A stretch of DNA of 64,000 bases from Glycomyces sambucus. Its GTDB lineage: Bacteria; Actinomycetota; Actinomycetes; Mycobacteriales; Micromonosporaceae. The position numbers were made by a program, and so were the translations under genes. Below the pieces are notes generated by a model. It saw only the letters and a program-made list of their open reading frames with translations. It was not told where the DNA came from and searched no databases. Where the stretch lies: positions 703,443 to 767,442 of the forward strand of contig NZ_FNGF01000001.1 in NCBI RefSeq assembly GCF_900102815.1. The letters run 5' to 3'. Below are positions 44,510-52,669 of this stretch, piece by piece. Position 1 is the stretch's first letter. Each line of letters opens with the position of its first letter.

Positions 44510-46090
44510 CTACTTGGCGCCGAGGACGGTCTCCTCGCCGACCACGATCTCCTCGACCAGGTCGACGGTCTCGCGAAGGCGGACGGGCGTCAGGAACAGC
44601 GCCGCGATGAAGCCCGCGGCGGCGATGCACGCGGAGATGAGGAACAGGTGCCCGGTCGCGTCGCCGTAGGAGGCGCGCACGATCTCGGCGATCGGCTCGG
44701 GCATCGCGTCCAGGTCGAGGCTGCTGCTCGACTGGCCCGCGGTGCCCGCGTCGATCCCGATGGCGGCGAGCCCCTCGCGGATCTTGTCGGCGACCTGGTT
44801 CGCGAGGACCGCGCCCAGGACCGAGACGCCGATCGTGCCGCCCAGGGAGCGGAAGAACGTGATCGCGCCCGAGGCCGCGCCGAGTTCGCGCAGCGGCACC
44901 GAGTTCTGGACCACCAGGACCAGGTTCTGCATCGACATGCCCACGCCGACGCCGACCGCGAACATCCCGAAGCCCATGAACACCAGGGAGGTCTCGTGGT
45001 CGATGGTCGCGAGCATCGCGAACCCGGCCGTCAGGACCAGGGTCCCGGTGATGATGTACGGCTTCACGGAGCCGGACTTCGAGACCATGCGCCCGGCGAC
45101 CGCGGAGGCGACGAGCACGCCGAACATCATCGGGATCGTCAGCAGGCCCGCCTCGGTCGGCGAGAAGCCGCGCGAGATCTGGAAGTACTGGCCGAGGAAC
45201 ACCGAGCCGCCGAACATGGCCATGCCGACCGCGAGGCTCGCCACGGTCGCCAGCGCCGGGTCGCGGCGCTTGAGGACGTGCAGCGGGACCACGGGCTGGC
45301 TGACGCGGGTCTCGACCAGGGCCGCCGCGACGAGGATGACCACCGCGCCGCCGGCCATGGCGAGGGTCTGCCAGGAGATCCAGTCGAAGTCGTCGCCGAC
45401 GAACGTGACCCACAGGAGCAGCAGGCTGACGCCGGCCGCGATGAGGACCGCGCCGAGGTAGTCGACCTTGGTGTCGGTGTTCTTGGTCTCGTCGAGGTGC
45501 AGGGTCCGGGTGAGCATCGCGAAGGCGATGACGGTGATCGGGACGGCGAGGAAGAAGCACCACTGCCAGCCGAGCCAGTCGGTGTCGGTGATGGCGCCGC
45601 CCAGGAGCGGGCCGCCGACGGTGGAGACGGCCATGACGCCGCCGAGGTAGCCGTTGTACCGGCCGCGCTCCTTCGGGCTGACCATCGCGCCGATGATGAC
45701 CTGGACGAGGACCTGGAGGGCGCCCATGCCGAGGCCCTGGACGGCGCGCAGGGCGATGAGCTGCTCGGTGTTCTGCACCAGGCCGCACGCGAGCGAGGCG
45801 GCGGCGAAGATCACGATGGCGATCTGGAGCAGGCGCTTCTTGTCGAACAGGTCGGCGAGCTTGCCCCACACCGGGGTCGAGGCGGTGCTGGCGAGGAGGG
45901 TCGCGGTGACGACCCAGGTGTACTGGGACTGGCTGCCGCCGAGGTCGCCCACGATCTGCGGGAGGGCGACGGAGACGACGGTCGAGGAGACCATCGCGGC
46001 GAAGAGGACCATGAGCAGTCCGGAGAGGGCCCGGAGGACCTCGCGGTGGGTCATCTGGGCCTTCGGCGGAGCGTCGGATACGGCGGTCAA
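44510..46090 (-). CDS. MFS drug exporter, DHA2 (14-span) family
   Basis: 526 residues with 14 predicted spans. The DHA2 marks are seen: motif A GKLADLFDKKRLL, LRAVQGLGMGAL (motif B region) and NGYLGGVMAVSTVGGPLLGG (motif C). Export of drugs or toxic amphipathic compounds with H+ is likely. TTG start at 46090, with AGGAGG seven bases before it. Divergent from a TetR gene; the 162-base gap between the two start codons (46091-46252) carries matching operator sites, so repression by that TetR is likely. Confidence 0.92.
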   Translation of the reverse strand: MTAVSDAPPKAQMTHREVLRALSGLLMVLFAAMVSSTVVSVALPQIVGDLGGSQSQYTWVVTATLLASTASTPVWGKLADLFDKKRLLQIAIVIFAAASLACGLVQNTEQLIALRAVQGLGMGALQVLVQVIIGAMVSPKERGRYNGYLGGVMAVSTVGGPLLGGAITDTDWLGWQWCFFLAVPITVIAFAMLTRTLHLDETKNTDTKVDYLGAVLIAAGVSLLLLWVTFVGDDFDWISWQTLAMAGGAVVILVAAALVETRVSQPVVPLHVLKRRDPALATVASLAVGMAMFGGSVFLGQYFQISRGFSPTEAGLLTIPMMFGVLVASAVAGRMVSKSGSVKPYIITGTLVLTAGFAMLATIDHETSLVFMGFGMFAVGVGVGMSMQNLVLVVQNSVPLRELGAASGAITFFRSLGGTIGVSVLGAVLANQVADKIREGLAAIGIDAGTAGQSSSSLDLDAMPEPIAEIVRASYGDATGHLFLISACIAAAGFIAALFLTPVRLRETVDLVEEIVVGEETVLGAK

Positions 46091-46180
46091 AGGACGGCCT
46101 CCTATGGTGTTTCGGAGGAACGGCCGCGGGAGCGCACGGCTCCGCGGCCTGGGTTCGCGGTGGTTTCCGGGGGCGCGACG

Positions 46181-46238
46181 TTAGTGAACGCGGCGTCTCT
46201 TATTACAAGCTAGCATTTAGTGAACGCATCGTTCACTA
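46181..46238. promoter_or_regulatory. TetR operators between efflux pump and regulator
   Basis: TAGTGAACG (46218-46226) and CGTTCACTA (46230-46238) form a perfect 9-bp inverted repeat around CAT, just before the TetR gene. The same half-site TTAGTGAACGC recurs at 46181-46191, 36 bp away. The AT-rich sequence between (near 46200-46216) probably holds both divergent promoters. Confidence 0.8.
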
Positions 46239-46252
46239 TTGAAAGGAACGTG

Positions 46253-46846
46253 GTGACCGAATCCACACCGGGCCGCCGACGCGGCGACGACCTGGAGCAC
46301 GCCATCTTCGACGCCGCGCTCGCCGAGCTCGCCGAGGTCGGCTACGCCAACGTCCGCATGGAGGCCGTCGCCGCCCGCGCCAAGGCCGGCAAGGCGTCGC
46401 TGTACAAGCGCTGGCCCGACCGCGCCCGCCTCATCCAGGCCGCCGCCCGCTACAAGGCCACCGAGGTCGAGCCCGAGTTCGAACCCAGCGGCGACCTCCG
46501 CGGGGACCTCGTCAAGGTCATGCGGCACATCGCCGCCCAGCAGGCCAGCCCGTTCGGCGAGGCGATCCGCGGCTGGATCGGCGAGCTGCGGAGCACCCCG
46601 GCCGAACTGACCGAGGAGCTCCGCACCAGGATCGAGAACCCGCGTATAAGGATCTTCGCGAAGATCTTCGAGGACGGCGTCGCCCGCGGCACCGTCAAGC
46701 CCGAGGCGCTCCACCCGCGCGTGGTCAACCTCGCCCCCGCGCTCCTCACCCACTACTTCCTCACGAAGGCCGAACCCGTCGACGACGCGGGCGTCGACGA
46801 GATCCTCGACCACATCGTGATGCCGCTCATCAGTACCGGCGCGTAG
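46253..46846 (+). CDS. TetR family regulator of the efflux pump
   Basis: 197 residues. DNA-binding domain: HAIFDAALAELAEVGYANVR ... VAARAKAGKASLYKRW (about 14-52). The rest is the ligand-binding bundle. GTG at 46253 with AAAGGAA upstream; an in-frame GTG at 46220 lies inside the operator and was not used. Likely represses itself and the MFS gene, released by a drug-like ligand. Its 3' end overlaps the convergent CPBP gene by 17 bases. Confidence 0.9.
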   Translation: MTESTPGRRRGDDLEHAIFDAALAELAEVGYANVRMEAVAARAKAGKASLYKRWPDRARLIQAAARYKATEVEPEFEPSGDLRGDLVKVMRHIAAQQASPFGEAIRGWIGELRSTPAELTEELRTRIENPRIRIFAKIFEDGVARGTVKPEALHPRVVNLAPALLTHYFLTKAEPVDDAGVDEILDHIVMPLISTGA

Positions 46847-47720
46847 GCCCGGCCCACCCCAGGCGGCCCCGCGTCGCCGCCACGAGGACCACCGCGATCA
46901 GCGCGAACACCGCGAGCTGCACGACCTCGTACCGGAAGCTGTTGTCGACCCCCGGGAACAGCACCGGCAGCAGCGTCACGTTGAAGAACGTGTGCGCCAC
47001 GATCGCGACCGGGCCGCTCCCGCCCGTGCGGTTGTACAGCCACGTGAACAGGTACGCGATCGCCACCGTGAACCCCAGGAACACCAGGTAAGGGCGCAGC
47101 GTGGCGGCCGGGTCGCCCCCGGCGTGGTTGTAGCCCTCGATGAGGAACAGCGGCAGGTGCCACAGGCCCCACACGAGGCCGAGCGCGAACGTCCCGCGCA
47201 CCGGCCCGAACCGCTCCTGGAACCGCGGCGTCGCGAAGTTCCGCCACCCCGGCTCCTCCCCCAGCGGGCCGCCCACCACCAGCACCAGGAAGAACACGAG
47301 CACCCACCCGCCGAGCTCGCCGGGGTCGGGCGCGAACGCCGCCGCCGCGCCCGGCAGCGGCAGCACGCACAGCATGAGCACCGCGGGCAGGCCGAGCACG
47401 ACCAGCAGGTACCAGCGGGCGCCCACCCGCCAGCGCACCAGGTCGGCGACCAGGGCCCGCACCCCCGGGCGGCCGTCGGTCGCCGCGGTGACGAGGAACG
47501 CCGCCAGGAACGGGCCGACGAACGGCGCCGCGAACATCCACGGCACCAAGGGGAGCCCGAGCGCGATGCACCCCAGCACGTACGCGAAGGACGGCACGAA
47601 CGACAGCACCACGAAGCTCGAGAGCGGCCGCGAGCCGACGAACCGGACGAGCGCGGAGCGGTGAGGCGAGCGGCGCGGTGAGCGGTGCGGTGAGCAGTGC
47701 GGGGACAGGGTCTGGACCAT
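46830..47720 (-). CDS. CPBP intramembrane metalloprotease-like protein
   Basis: 296 residues, about eight spans. The three CPBP (Abi) motifs are seen: GGPLGEEPGWRNFATP (EExxxR), FALGLVWGLWHLPLF (FxxxH), and IVAHTFFNV (HxxxN/S). These proteins cleave membrane substrates or act in prenyl processing; substrate unknown. The N-terminus PHCSPHRSPRRSPHRS is an in-frame four-residue repeat from a 12-base tandem repeat. The ATG at 47720 is followed at once by the repeat. Overlaps the 3' end of the TetR gene by 17 bases. Confidence 0.85.
   Translation of the reverse strand: MVQTLSPHCSPHRSPRRSPHRSALVRFVGSRPLSSFVVLSFVPSFAYVLGCIALGLPLVPWMFAAPFVGPFLAAFLVTAATDGRPGVRALVADLVRWRVGARWYLLVVLGLPAVLMLCVLPLPGAAAAFAPDPGELGGWVLVFFLVLVVGGPLGEEPGWRNFATPRFQERFGPVRGTFALGLVWGLWHLPLFLIEGYNHAGGDPAATLRPYLVFLGFTVAIAYLFTWLYNRTGGSGPVAIVAHTFFNVTLLPVLFPGVDNSFRYEVVQLAVFALIAVVLVAATRGRLGWAGPTRRY
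47656..47703 (-). repeat. 12-base tandem repeat at the CPBP gene start
   Basis: Four 12-base units (47656-47667, 47668-47679, 47680-47691, 47692-47703), consensus GAGCGGTGCGGT, encoding a repeated PHRS-like tetrapeptide at the N-terminus of the CPBP protein. Confidence 0.88.
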
Positions 47721-47868
47721 GTGGACTCCTTCGGGGACGTTGACGTGCGCTCCAGCATGCGTTCCGGAGCCCGGTCCGCGATATCGGCCGGCGGAGGGAT
47801 CGTCGGGAGCCCGAAATCCGTCTTTCGGCAGAGGGCGCGGGGTGCGGCGGGCGGCTACGGTTCCCGGC

Positions 47869-49026
47869 ATGGTCAGCGACTCGCGATTCCGCCTCCACCC
47901 GTACGTCCGGCCCGCCGCCGCCGCCGTGGCGCTCGGGGCCCTGCTCGTCCTCGCCCCGGCGGCCTGGACCTTGGTCCTGCCGGCCGCGGTGGCGGTGCTC
48001 GCCCTCGCGGCGCCCGGCCGCGCCGCGGCGTGGCGGCGGTCGGGCCGCGCCCTCCTTGCGGCAGCGGCGGTCTCGCTCATGTGCACGGCTCTGCACCGCG
48101 GCCCGCTCGACGGGCTCGCGGGCGTCTGGCTCCTCCTCGAACTCGGCGCCCTCGCCGTCCTCATCGGCGTCGCGGTGCGCCGCGCGCCAGTGGGGGGTGC
48201 GGTGCTCGCCGCGGCCGCGGGGACGGTCGCACTCGGCGTGCAGCCGCTGCGGATGCTGATCCCGGCCTCGGCCGCGCCGACCGAGTACGTGTTCTTCCTC
48301 GGCTGCTGGACGCTCGCCGCCCTGGCCGCGATCGGCGTCGGCGCGATCCGGCGCCTCGCCGCCGCCCGCCGGGCGCGCACCCTCGCCGCGGCGCGGCGCG
48401 ACGAACGGCTCGCACTCGCCGGGGACCTGCACGACCTGGTCGCGCACGACGTCACCGGCATCGTCCTCGACGCGCAGGCCACCCGCGCCGAGGGCGACCC
48501 CGCGCAGGCCCCCGAAGCGCTCGAACGCATCGAACGCGCCGGCCTCGACGCCCTCGCCGCGATGGACCGGACCGTGAGCGTCCTCCGCGGCGCCGACGCG
48601 CCCGGCACCCGCACGCACGGCGCGGCCGACGTCCCGGACCTGGTGCGGCGCTTCGAGGGCACCGCGCGGATCCCGGTCCGCCTCGACTTCGACCCCGATG
48701 CGGCCCAACGCGTCTCGCGCGAAGCGGGGGACGCCCTCTACCGGCTGGTGGCCGAGGCTCTGACGAACGTGCGGCGGCACGCCCCGAACGCCACGGGAGT
48801 GGAGGTCGGGCTGACCGTCGAGGGCGCCGCGCTGCGGGTCCGGGTCGCGGATGCGGGCACGGGGAGCGGGCGGCACCGGCTGCCGCGGCTCGCCGGCCAC
48901 GGCGGGACCGGCCTGGCCGCCCTCGCCGCCCGGGTGGAGGCCCTCGGCGGGGCGCTCGACGCCGGGCCGGCGTCCGGCGGCTGGGCGGTCGAGGCGACCC
49001 TGCCGCTCGCGCGGGAGGCCGCGTGA
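47869..49026 (+). CDS. two-component sensor histidine kinase, HPK7 type
   Basis: 385 residues. Four to five N-terminal spans (about 15-160) without a large external domain, then a HisKA_3 segment with the phosphorylated H188 in AGDLHDLVAHDVTGIVLD and a HATPase_c domain (EALTNVRRHAPNATGV is the N-box; DAGTGSGR and GHGGTGLAALAARVE the G boxes). NarX/DesK-like. Its last four bases overlap the regulator gene (GTGA). The signal is unknown and would be sensed in or at the membrane. Confidence 0.92.
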   Translation: MVSDSRFRLHPYVRPAAAAVALGALLVLAPAAWTLVLPAAVAVLALAAPGRAAAWRRSGRALLAAAAVSLMCTALHRGPLDGLAGVWLLLELGALAVLIGVAVRRAPVGGAVLAAAAGTVALGVQPLRMLIPASAAPTEYVFFLGCWTLAALAAIGVGAIRRLAAARRARTLAAARRDERLALAGDLHDLVAHDVTGIVLDAQATRAEGDPAQAPEALERIERAGLDALAAMDRTVSVLRGADAPGTRTHGAADVPDLVRRFEGTARIPVRLDFDPDAAQRVSREAGDALYRLVAEALTNVRRHAPNATGVEVGLTVEGAALRVRVADAGTGSGRHRLPRLAGHGGTGLAALAARVEALGGALDAGPASGGWAVEATLPLAREAA

Positions 49027-49652
49027 TCCGGGTCCTCATCGCCGACGACCAGGACACCGTCCGGCGCGGGCTGCGGCGCCTCATCGACGTGCACGAGGAC
49101 ATGACCGTGGTGGGCGAGGCGGCCGACGGGGTGCAGGCGGTGGCGCTGGCCCGGTCGCTGCGGCCCGACGTGGCGCTGGTCGACGTCCGGATGCCCCGGC
49201 TCGACGGGCTCGACGCGACGCGGCTCCTCGCGGACGGCCCGGTCCGGGTCGTCGTGGTCACCACGTTCGACAACGACAAGTACGTCCACGCCGCGCTCCG
49301 GGCCGGCGCCTGCGGGTTCATCCTGAAGCGCTCGGGCCCGGCGCTCCTCGCCGAGGCGGTGCGGGCCGCCGTCGCGGGCGAATCGCTCATCAGCCCGGCC
49401 GTCACGGTGCGGCTCCTCGAACACCTCGCGCCCGCGAGACCCGAACGCGCGGAACCGAACCCGCTCACACCCCGCGAGACCGAACTGGCCCGGCTGGTGG
49501 CGCACGGGCGGACCAACGCGGACATCGCCGCCGAGCTGTTCATCTCGGTGGGCACCGTGAAGACGCACGTGGCGAACATCCAGGCGAAGCTCGGCGCCGC
49601 GAACCGGGTGGGCATAGCGGCGTGGTGCTGGAGGACCGGCCGCGCGGCCTAG
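49023..49652 (+). CDS. NarL/LuxR-type response regulator
   Basis: 209 residues. Receiver domain with D54 as phosphate acceptor (ALVDVRMPRLDG), DD pair at 8-9 and K in GFILKRSG; C-terminal LuxR helix-turn-helix LTPRETELARLVAHGRTNADIA (about 151-172). Translationally coupled with the kinase at 47869. Target genes unknown. Its stop overlaps the convergent gene by four bases. Confidence 0.93.
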   Translation: MIRVLIADDQDTVRRGLRRLIDVHEDMTVVGEAADGVQAVALARSLRPDVALVDVRMPRLDGLDATRLLADGPVRVVVVTTFDNDKYVHAALRAGACGFILKRSGPALLAEAVRAAVAGESLISPAVTVRLLEHLAPARPERAEPNPLTPRETELARLVAHGRTNADIAAELFISVGTVKTHVANIQAKLGAANRVGIAAWCWRTGRAA

Positions 49653-50296
49653 GCGATGGACGCGGCGGCGGCGCGCAGGGCGGCGAGCTCCTCCGGTGAG
49701 GACTGCCGGGCGAGCGCGGCGATCTCGCAGATGAAGACCCGCTCATCGGCGGGGAACGCGGCGGCGACCCGCTCCGGGTCCTCCGTCAGGGCCCGGTAGA
49801 TGTCGCGCCCCTCCGCGAAGAACAGGTCCACGAGCACGAGACCGCCGTCGGCGCGCCGCATGACGTTGCCGGGGTTCCGGTCGAGCCCGCCCCAGAACGG
49901 GATCGACTGGGCCGCTGCGGCGTTCAACCGCTCGGCCTCCGAGCGCACGGCGGCGACCGGATCGCCGGATTCAGCGGCGTCCCACCGCTCGGTGACGGTC
50001 GCGCGCTCCTCGTCGGAGGCGGGCATGAGCGCCTCCATCACCGTGACCCGCCCGCCGCCTCTCAACTCGGCGTCGAAGTCGACGCGGGGCAGCATGGGGT
50101 GCCCGGAGAGCTTGCGGCACAACTCGACGAAGACGCCGTACCCGGGCTCGAAGGCGCACACGCGGGCGACGAGGCGACCGTCCGGCGAGCGCCAGACGTA
50201 GGCCCAGTCCCCGATGCCGCAGACGTTCCATCCATCAGCGAGCAGGCGCCCGGCGACGGCGCGGTGATCCAGGTCGGCGAATTCGGTGTAGTCCAC
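49649..50296 (-). CDS. kinase-fold-like hypothetical protein
   Basis: 215 residues. The segment GGLDRNPGNVMRRADGGLVLVDLFF resembles the catalytic loop and DFG-like strand of aminoglycoside-phosphotransferase or protein-kinase-like folds (D-x4-N, then an acidic metal site), and GDWAYVWRSPDGRLVARV looks like the N-lobe strand. The GTG at 50296 follows no obvious ribosome site. Substrate unknown; weak assignment. Convergent with the regulator gene. Confidence 0.5.
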   Translation of the reverse strand: MDYTEFADLDHRAVAGRLLADGWNVCGIGDWAYVWRSPDGRLVARVCAFEPGYGVFVELCRKLSGHPMLPRVDFDAELRGGGRVTVMEALMPASDEERATVTERWDAAESGDPVAAVRSEAERLNAAAAQSIPFWGGLDRNPGNVMRRADGGLVLVDLFFAEGRDIYRALTEDPERVAAAFPADERVFICEIAALARQSSPEELAALRAAAASIA

Positions 50297-50402
50297 GCCG
50301 CGAGCCTAAAGGCCCGGCCTCCGCCGGCGACACCGGTTTTCGGGGACTGTCACAGGCGGCGCATACGATCGCGTCACCACTCACCGCGAAGGAGCAGAGC
50401 CG

Positions 50403-50813
50403 ATGGGCGCTTGGGATTACGGACCGTTCGACAACGACGGCGCCTGGGACCGCATCGCCGAACTCGGCGACGACGCCGCCGCGAACACCGAGCGGCTCGA
50501 AGCCGCGATGCTCGAAGTCCTGGTGGTCCTCGACTACGTCGAGAACCCCGAGGCCCAGGGCGCGGTCGGCGCGGCGGTCCTCACCGCGGTCCGCCTCGGC
50601 GCCCCCGCCCCTTCCGAGCGCATCACCGAACTCCTCGCCGCCCACCCGTTCGACGCCGACGACCTCCGCGACCTCGCGCGCCGCACCCTCAAACGCGTCA
50701 CCGAGAACCCCGTCGACAACGAATGGCACGACCTCTGGCTCGAATCGGGAGCCCTCGACAAGGCCGTCGGCCTTCTCGCCCCGTACAAGGCGGTCCTCGA
50801 AACGGAGCGCTGA
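50403..50813 (+). CDS. DUF4259 protein
   Basis: 136 residues. Begins MGAWDYGPFDNDGAWD, the signature start of the DUF4259 family (usually MG-W-GPFDND). Soluble, acidic, function unknown; found widely in Streptomyces and relatives as a single small gene. AAGGAGCAGAGCCG lies before the ATG. Convergent with the next membrane-protein gene. Confidence 0.85.
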   Translation: MGAWDYGPFDNDGAWDRIAELGDDAAANTERLEAAMLEVLVVLDYVENPEAQGAVGAAVLTAVRLGAPAPSERITELLAAHPFDADDLRDLARRTLKRVTENPVDNEWHDLWLESGALDKAVGLLAPYKAVLETER

Positions 50814-50819
50814 CCTCCG

Positions 50820-51209
50820 TCAGAGCAACCCGATCGCGACGCTGATGAGCGCGGCGATCGCCACCGCGGCGACGCCCGAGATCAGCCCGCCGAGCGCCGA
50901 ACTGCGATTGGTGGCCTCACCGCGCTCGGCCTTCCCGAGCCCGATGCCGCCGAACACGATCGCGAGCACGCCCGCGACCACCCCCAGGCAGCACAGGTAC
51001 GGCATCCAGCTCGTCACGACACCGCAGATCCCCAGCACCAGCGCGGCCGTCCCCATCCCGTTCTGCGGCCCGAGAGGCATGCGGCCCTGGGGAAGCACCG
51101 GGTACACGGGGTAAGGGACGTAGACGACCGACGGCGGCGGATGCATGGTGACCGGCGGGGGCGCGGACTCCTCAGCAGGCCCGGGCTCGGCGGCGGGGGT
51201 TTCGCTCAT
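50820..51209 (-). CDS. DUF4190 membrane protein
   Basis: 129 residues. Proline-rich cytoplasmic N-terminus (about 50 residues, PPPSVVYVPYPVYPVLP) then two spans around GTAALVLGICGVVTSWMP and GVVAGVLAIVFGGIGLGKAERGE, a third near the end. The GLGKAERGEA turn is typical of DUF4190. Function unknown. Six bases from the convergent DUF4259 gene. Confidence 0.8.
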   Translation of the reverse strand: MSETPAAEPGPAEESAPPPVTMHPPPSVVYVPYPVYPVLPQGRMPLGPQNGMGTAALVLGICGVVTSWMPYLCCLGVVAGVLAIVFGGIGLGKAERGEATNRSSALGGLISGVAAVAIAALISVAIGLL

Positions 51210-51340
51210 GCAGTTGCTCTCACAGTATTCGGGGCGGTCGCACCGAGTCTATTTCGCCACCACCGAACCCGCTGCCCCCGAACCGTCCCTCTGACCGAAC
51301 GTCCCCCCAACCCCACCCGATCGGCCCGGCCGGGCGACTG

Positions 51341-51367
51341 GGGCCGGACGCGACACGCGTCCGGCCC
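51341..51367 (-). terminator. terminator of rtcB
   Basis: GGGCCGGACGCG (51341-51352) pairs perfectly over 12 bp with 51356-51367 around ACA. It starts 13 bases past the rtcB stop on the minus strand. Confidence 0.8.
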
Positions 51368-51379
51368 TCTCATCGGCGT

Positions 51380-52567
51380 TCAGCCCTTGACGCAGACGAC
51401 CTGGCGGAGGCGGGCGGTGATCTCCACGAGGTCGGACTGGGCGGCCATGACCTCGTCGATGTCCTTGTAGGCGCCGGGGATCTCGTCGATGACGCCGGGG
51501 TCCTTGCGGCACTCGACGCCCTCGGTCTGGGCGATGAGGTCCTCGGCCGTGAACCGCTTGCGGGCGGCGGTGCGGCTCATCCTGCGGCCGGCGCCGTGCG
51601 ACGCGGACTCGTAGGCGGCGCCGTTGCCGAGGCCGCGCACGATGAAGCTCGAAGCGCCCATCGACCCGGGGATGATCCCCATGTCCCCCAGCCCGGCCCG
51701 GATGGCGCCCTTGCGGGTCACCAGGAGCTCCAGGCCGTCGTGGGTCTCCTCCGCGACGTAGTTGTGGTGGACGGAGATCTCGGGTTCGAAGCGGGCCCTC
51801 TGGAACTTCTTCTTGACGACCTGGCGCAGCAGCGCCATCATGACGGCCCGGTTGCGGCGGGCGTACTCCTGCGCCCAGAACAGGTCGCGCCGGTACGCCT
51901 CCATCTGGGGCGTGTCGGCGATGAACACCGCGAGGTCGGGGTCGGGCAGGTCCGTGTTGTGCGGCAGACCCTTGGCCTTCTCGATGTGGTGCTGGGCGAG
52001 GGCGTTGCCGATGTACCGGGAGCCGGAGTGGAGCATGAGCCACACCTGCCCATCGTCAGATAGGCATACTTCGATGAAGTGGTTGCCGCCGCCCAGCGTG
52101 CCGAGCTGCTTCGCCGCCTTCGCCTCGGCCCGGCGGGCCGGGGACTGGGCGAGCTCGCCGAAGCCGGACCAGAACTCGTGCCAGCCGTGCAGGCCGGTCT
52201 TGAGGTGGCCGGTGTCGACCGAGCTCTTGTGCATCGCCTGGCCGACCGGGATCGCGGCCTCGATCTTCGAACGCAGGTGCCCCAGGTCGTCGGGCAGGTC
52301 CTCGGCGGTCAGCGACGTCCGCTGCGCGGTCATGCCGCAACCGATGTCGACCCCGACCGCGGCCGGGGAGACCGCGCCGCGCATCGCGATGACCGAGCCG
52401 ACCGTCGCGCCGATCCCGTAGTGGACGTCGGGCATGACCGCCACGCCGTGCACCCATGGGAGCTTCGCGATGTTGTACAGCTGGCCCTTCGCCTGGGGCT
52501 CGACGGCGTCGACGTCGCCCCACAGGCGGATCGGAGCCGCCTTGGACTCGAGGTCGGTGAATGACAT
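51380..52567 (-). CDS. rtcB: RNA-splicing ligase RtcB
   Basis: 395-residue RtcB, which joins 2',3'-cyclic phosphate or 3'-phosphate RNA ends to 5'-OH ends with GTP and Mn. Metal and GMP residues are seen in MPDVHYGIGATVGSV, GVDIGCGM, GGGNHFIEV, HSGSR and the SASHGAGR loop carrying the guanylylated His. Normal length. No rtcA or RtcR-type activator is next to it. It lies 102 bases downstream of the channel gene on the same strand, with its own upstream room for a promoter. Confidence 0.95.
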   Translation of the reverse strand: MSFTDLESKAAPIRLWGDVDAVEPQAKGQLYNIAKLPWVHGVAVMPDVHYGIGATVGSVIAMRGAVSPAAVGVDIGCGMTAQRTSLTAEDLPDDLGHLRSKIEAAIPVGQAMHKSSVDTGHLKTGLHGWHEFWSGFGELAQSPARRAEAKAAKQLGTLGGGNHFIEVCLSDDGQVWLMLHSGSRYIGNALAQHHIEKAKGLPHNTDLPDPDLAVFIADTPQMEAYRRDLFWAQEYARRNRAVMMALLRQVVKKKFQRARFEPEISVHHNYVAEETHDGLELLVTRKGAIRAGLGDMGIIPGSMGASSFIVRGLGNGAAYESASHGAGRRMSRTAARKRFTAEDLIAQTEGVECRKDPGVIDEIPGAYKDIDEVMAAQSDLVEITARLRQVVCVKG

Positions 52568-52669
52568 GAGGGGCTCCTCTCGAAGGGTACACTGTGGACA
52601 ACGGGCCCGGTTGCGCTGTCCATGTTCCTATGCGCGAGAGCGAAAGGCCAACACATTTATCCGCACAGG

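Noticed and set aside
46220-46252. GTG at 46220 as start of the TetR gene
   Set aside because: It lies inside the operator palindrome and lacks a ribosome site; the GTG at 46253 has AAAGGAA upstream.
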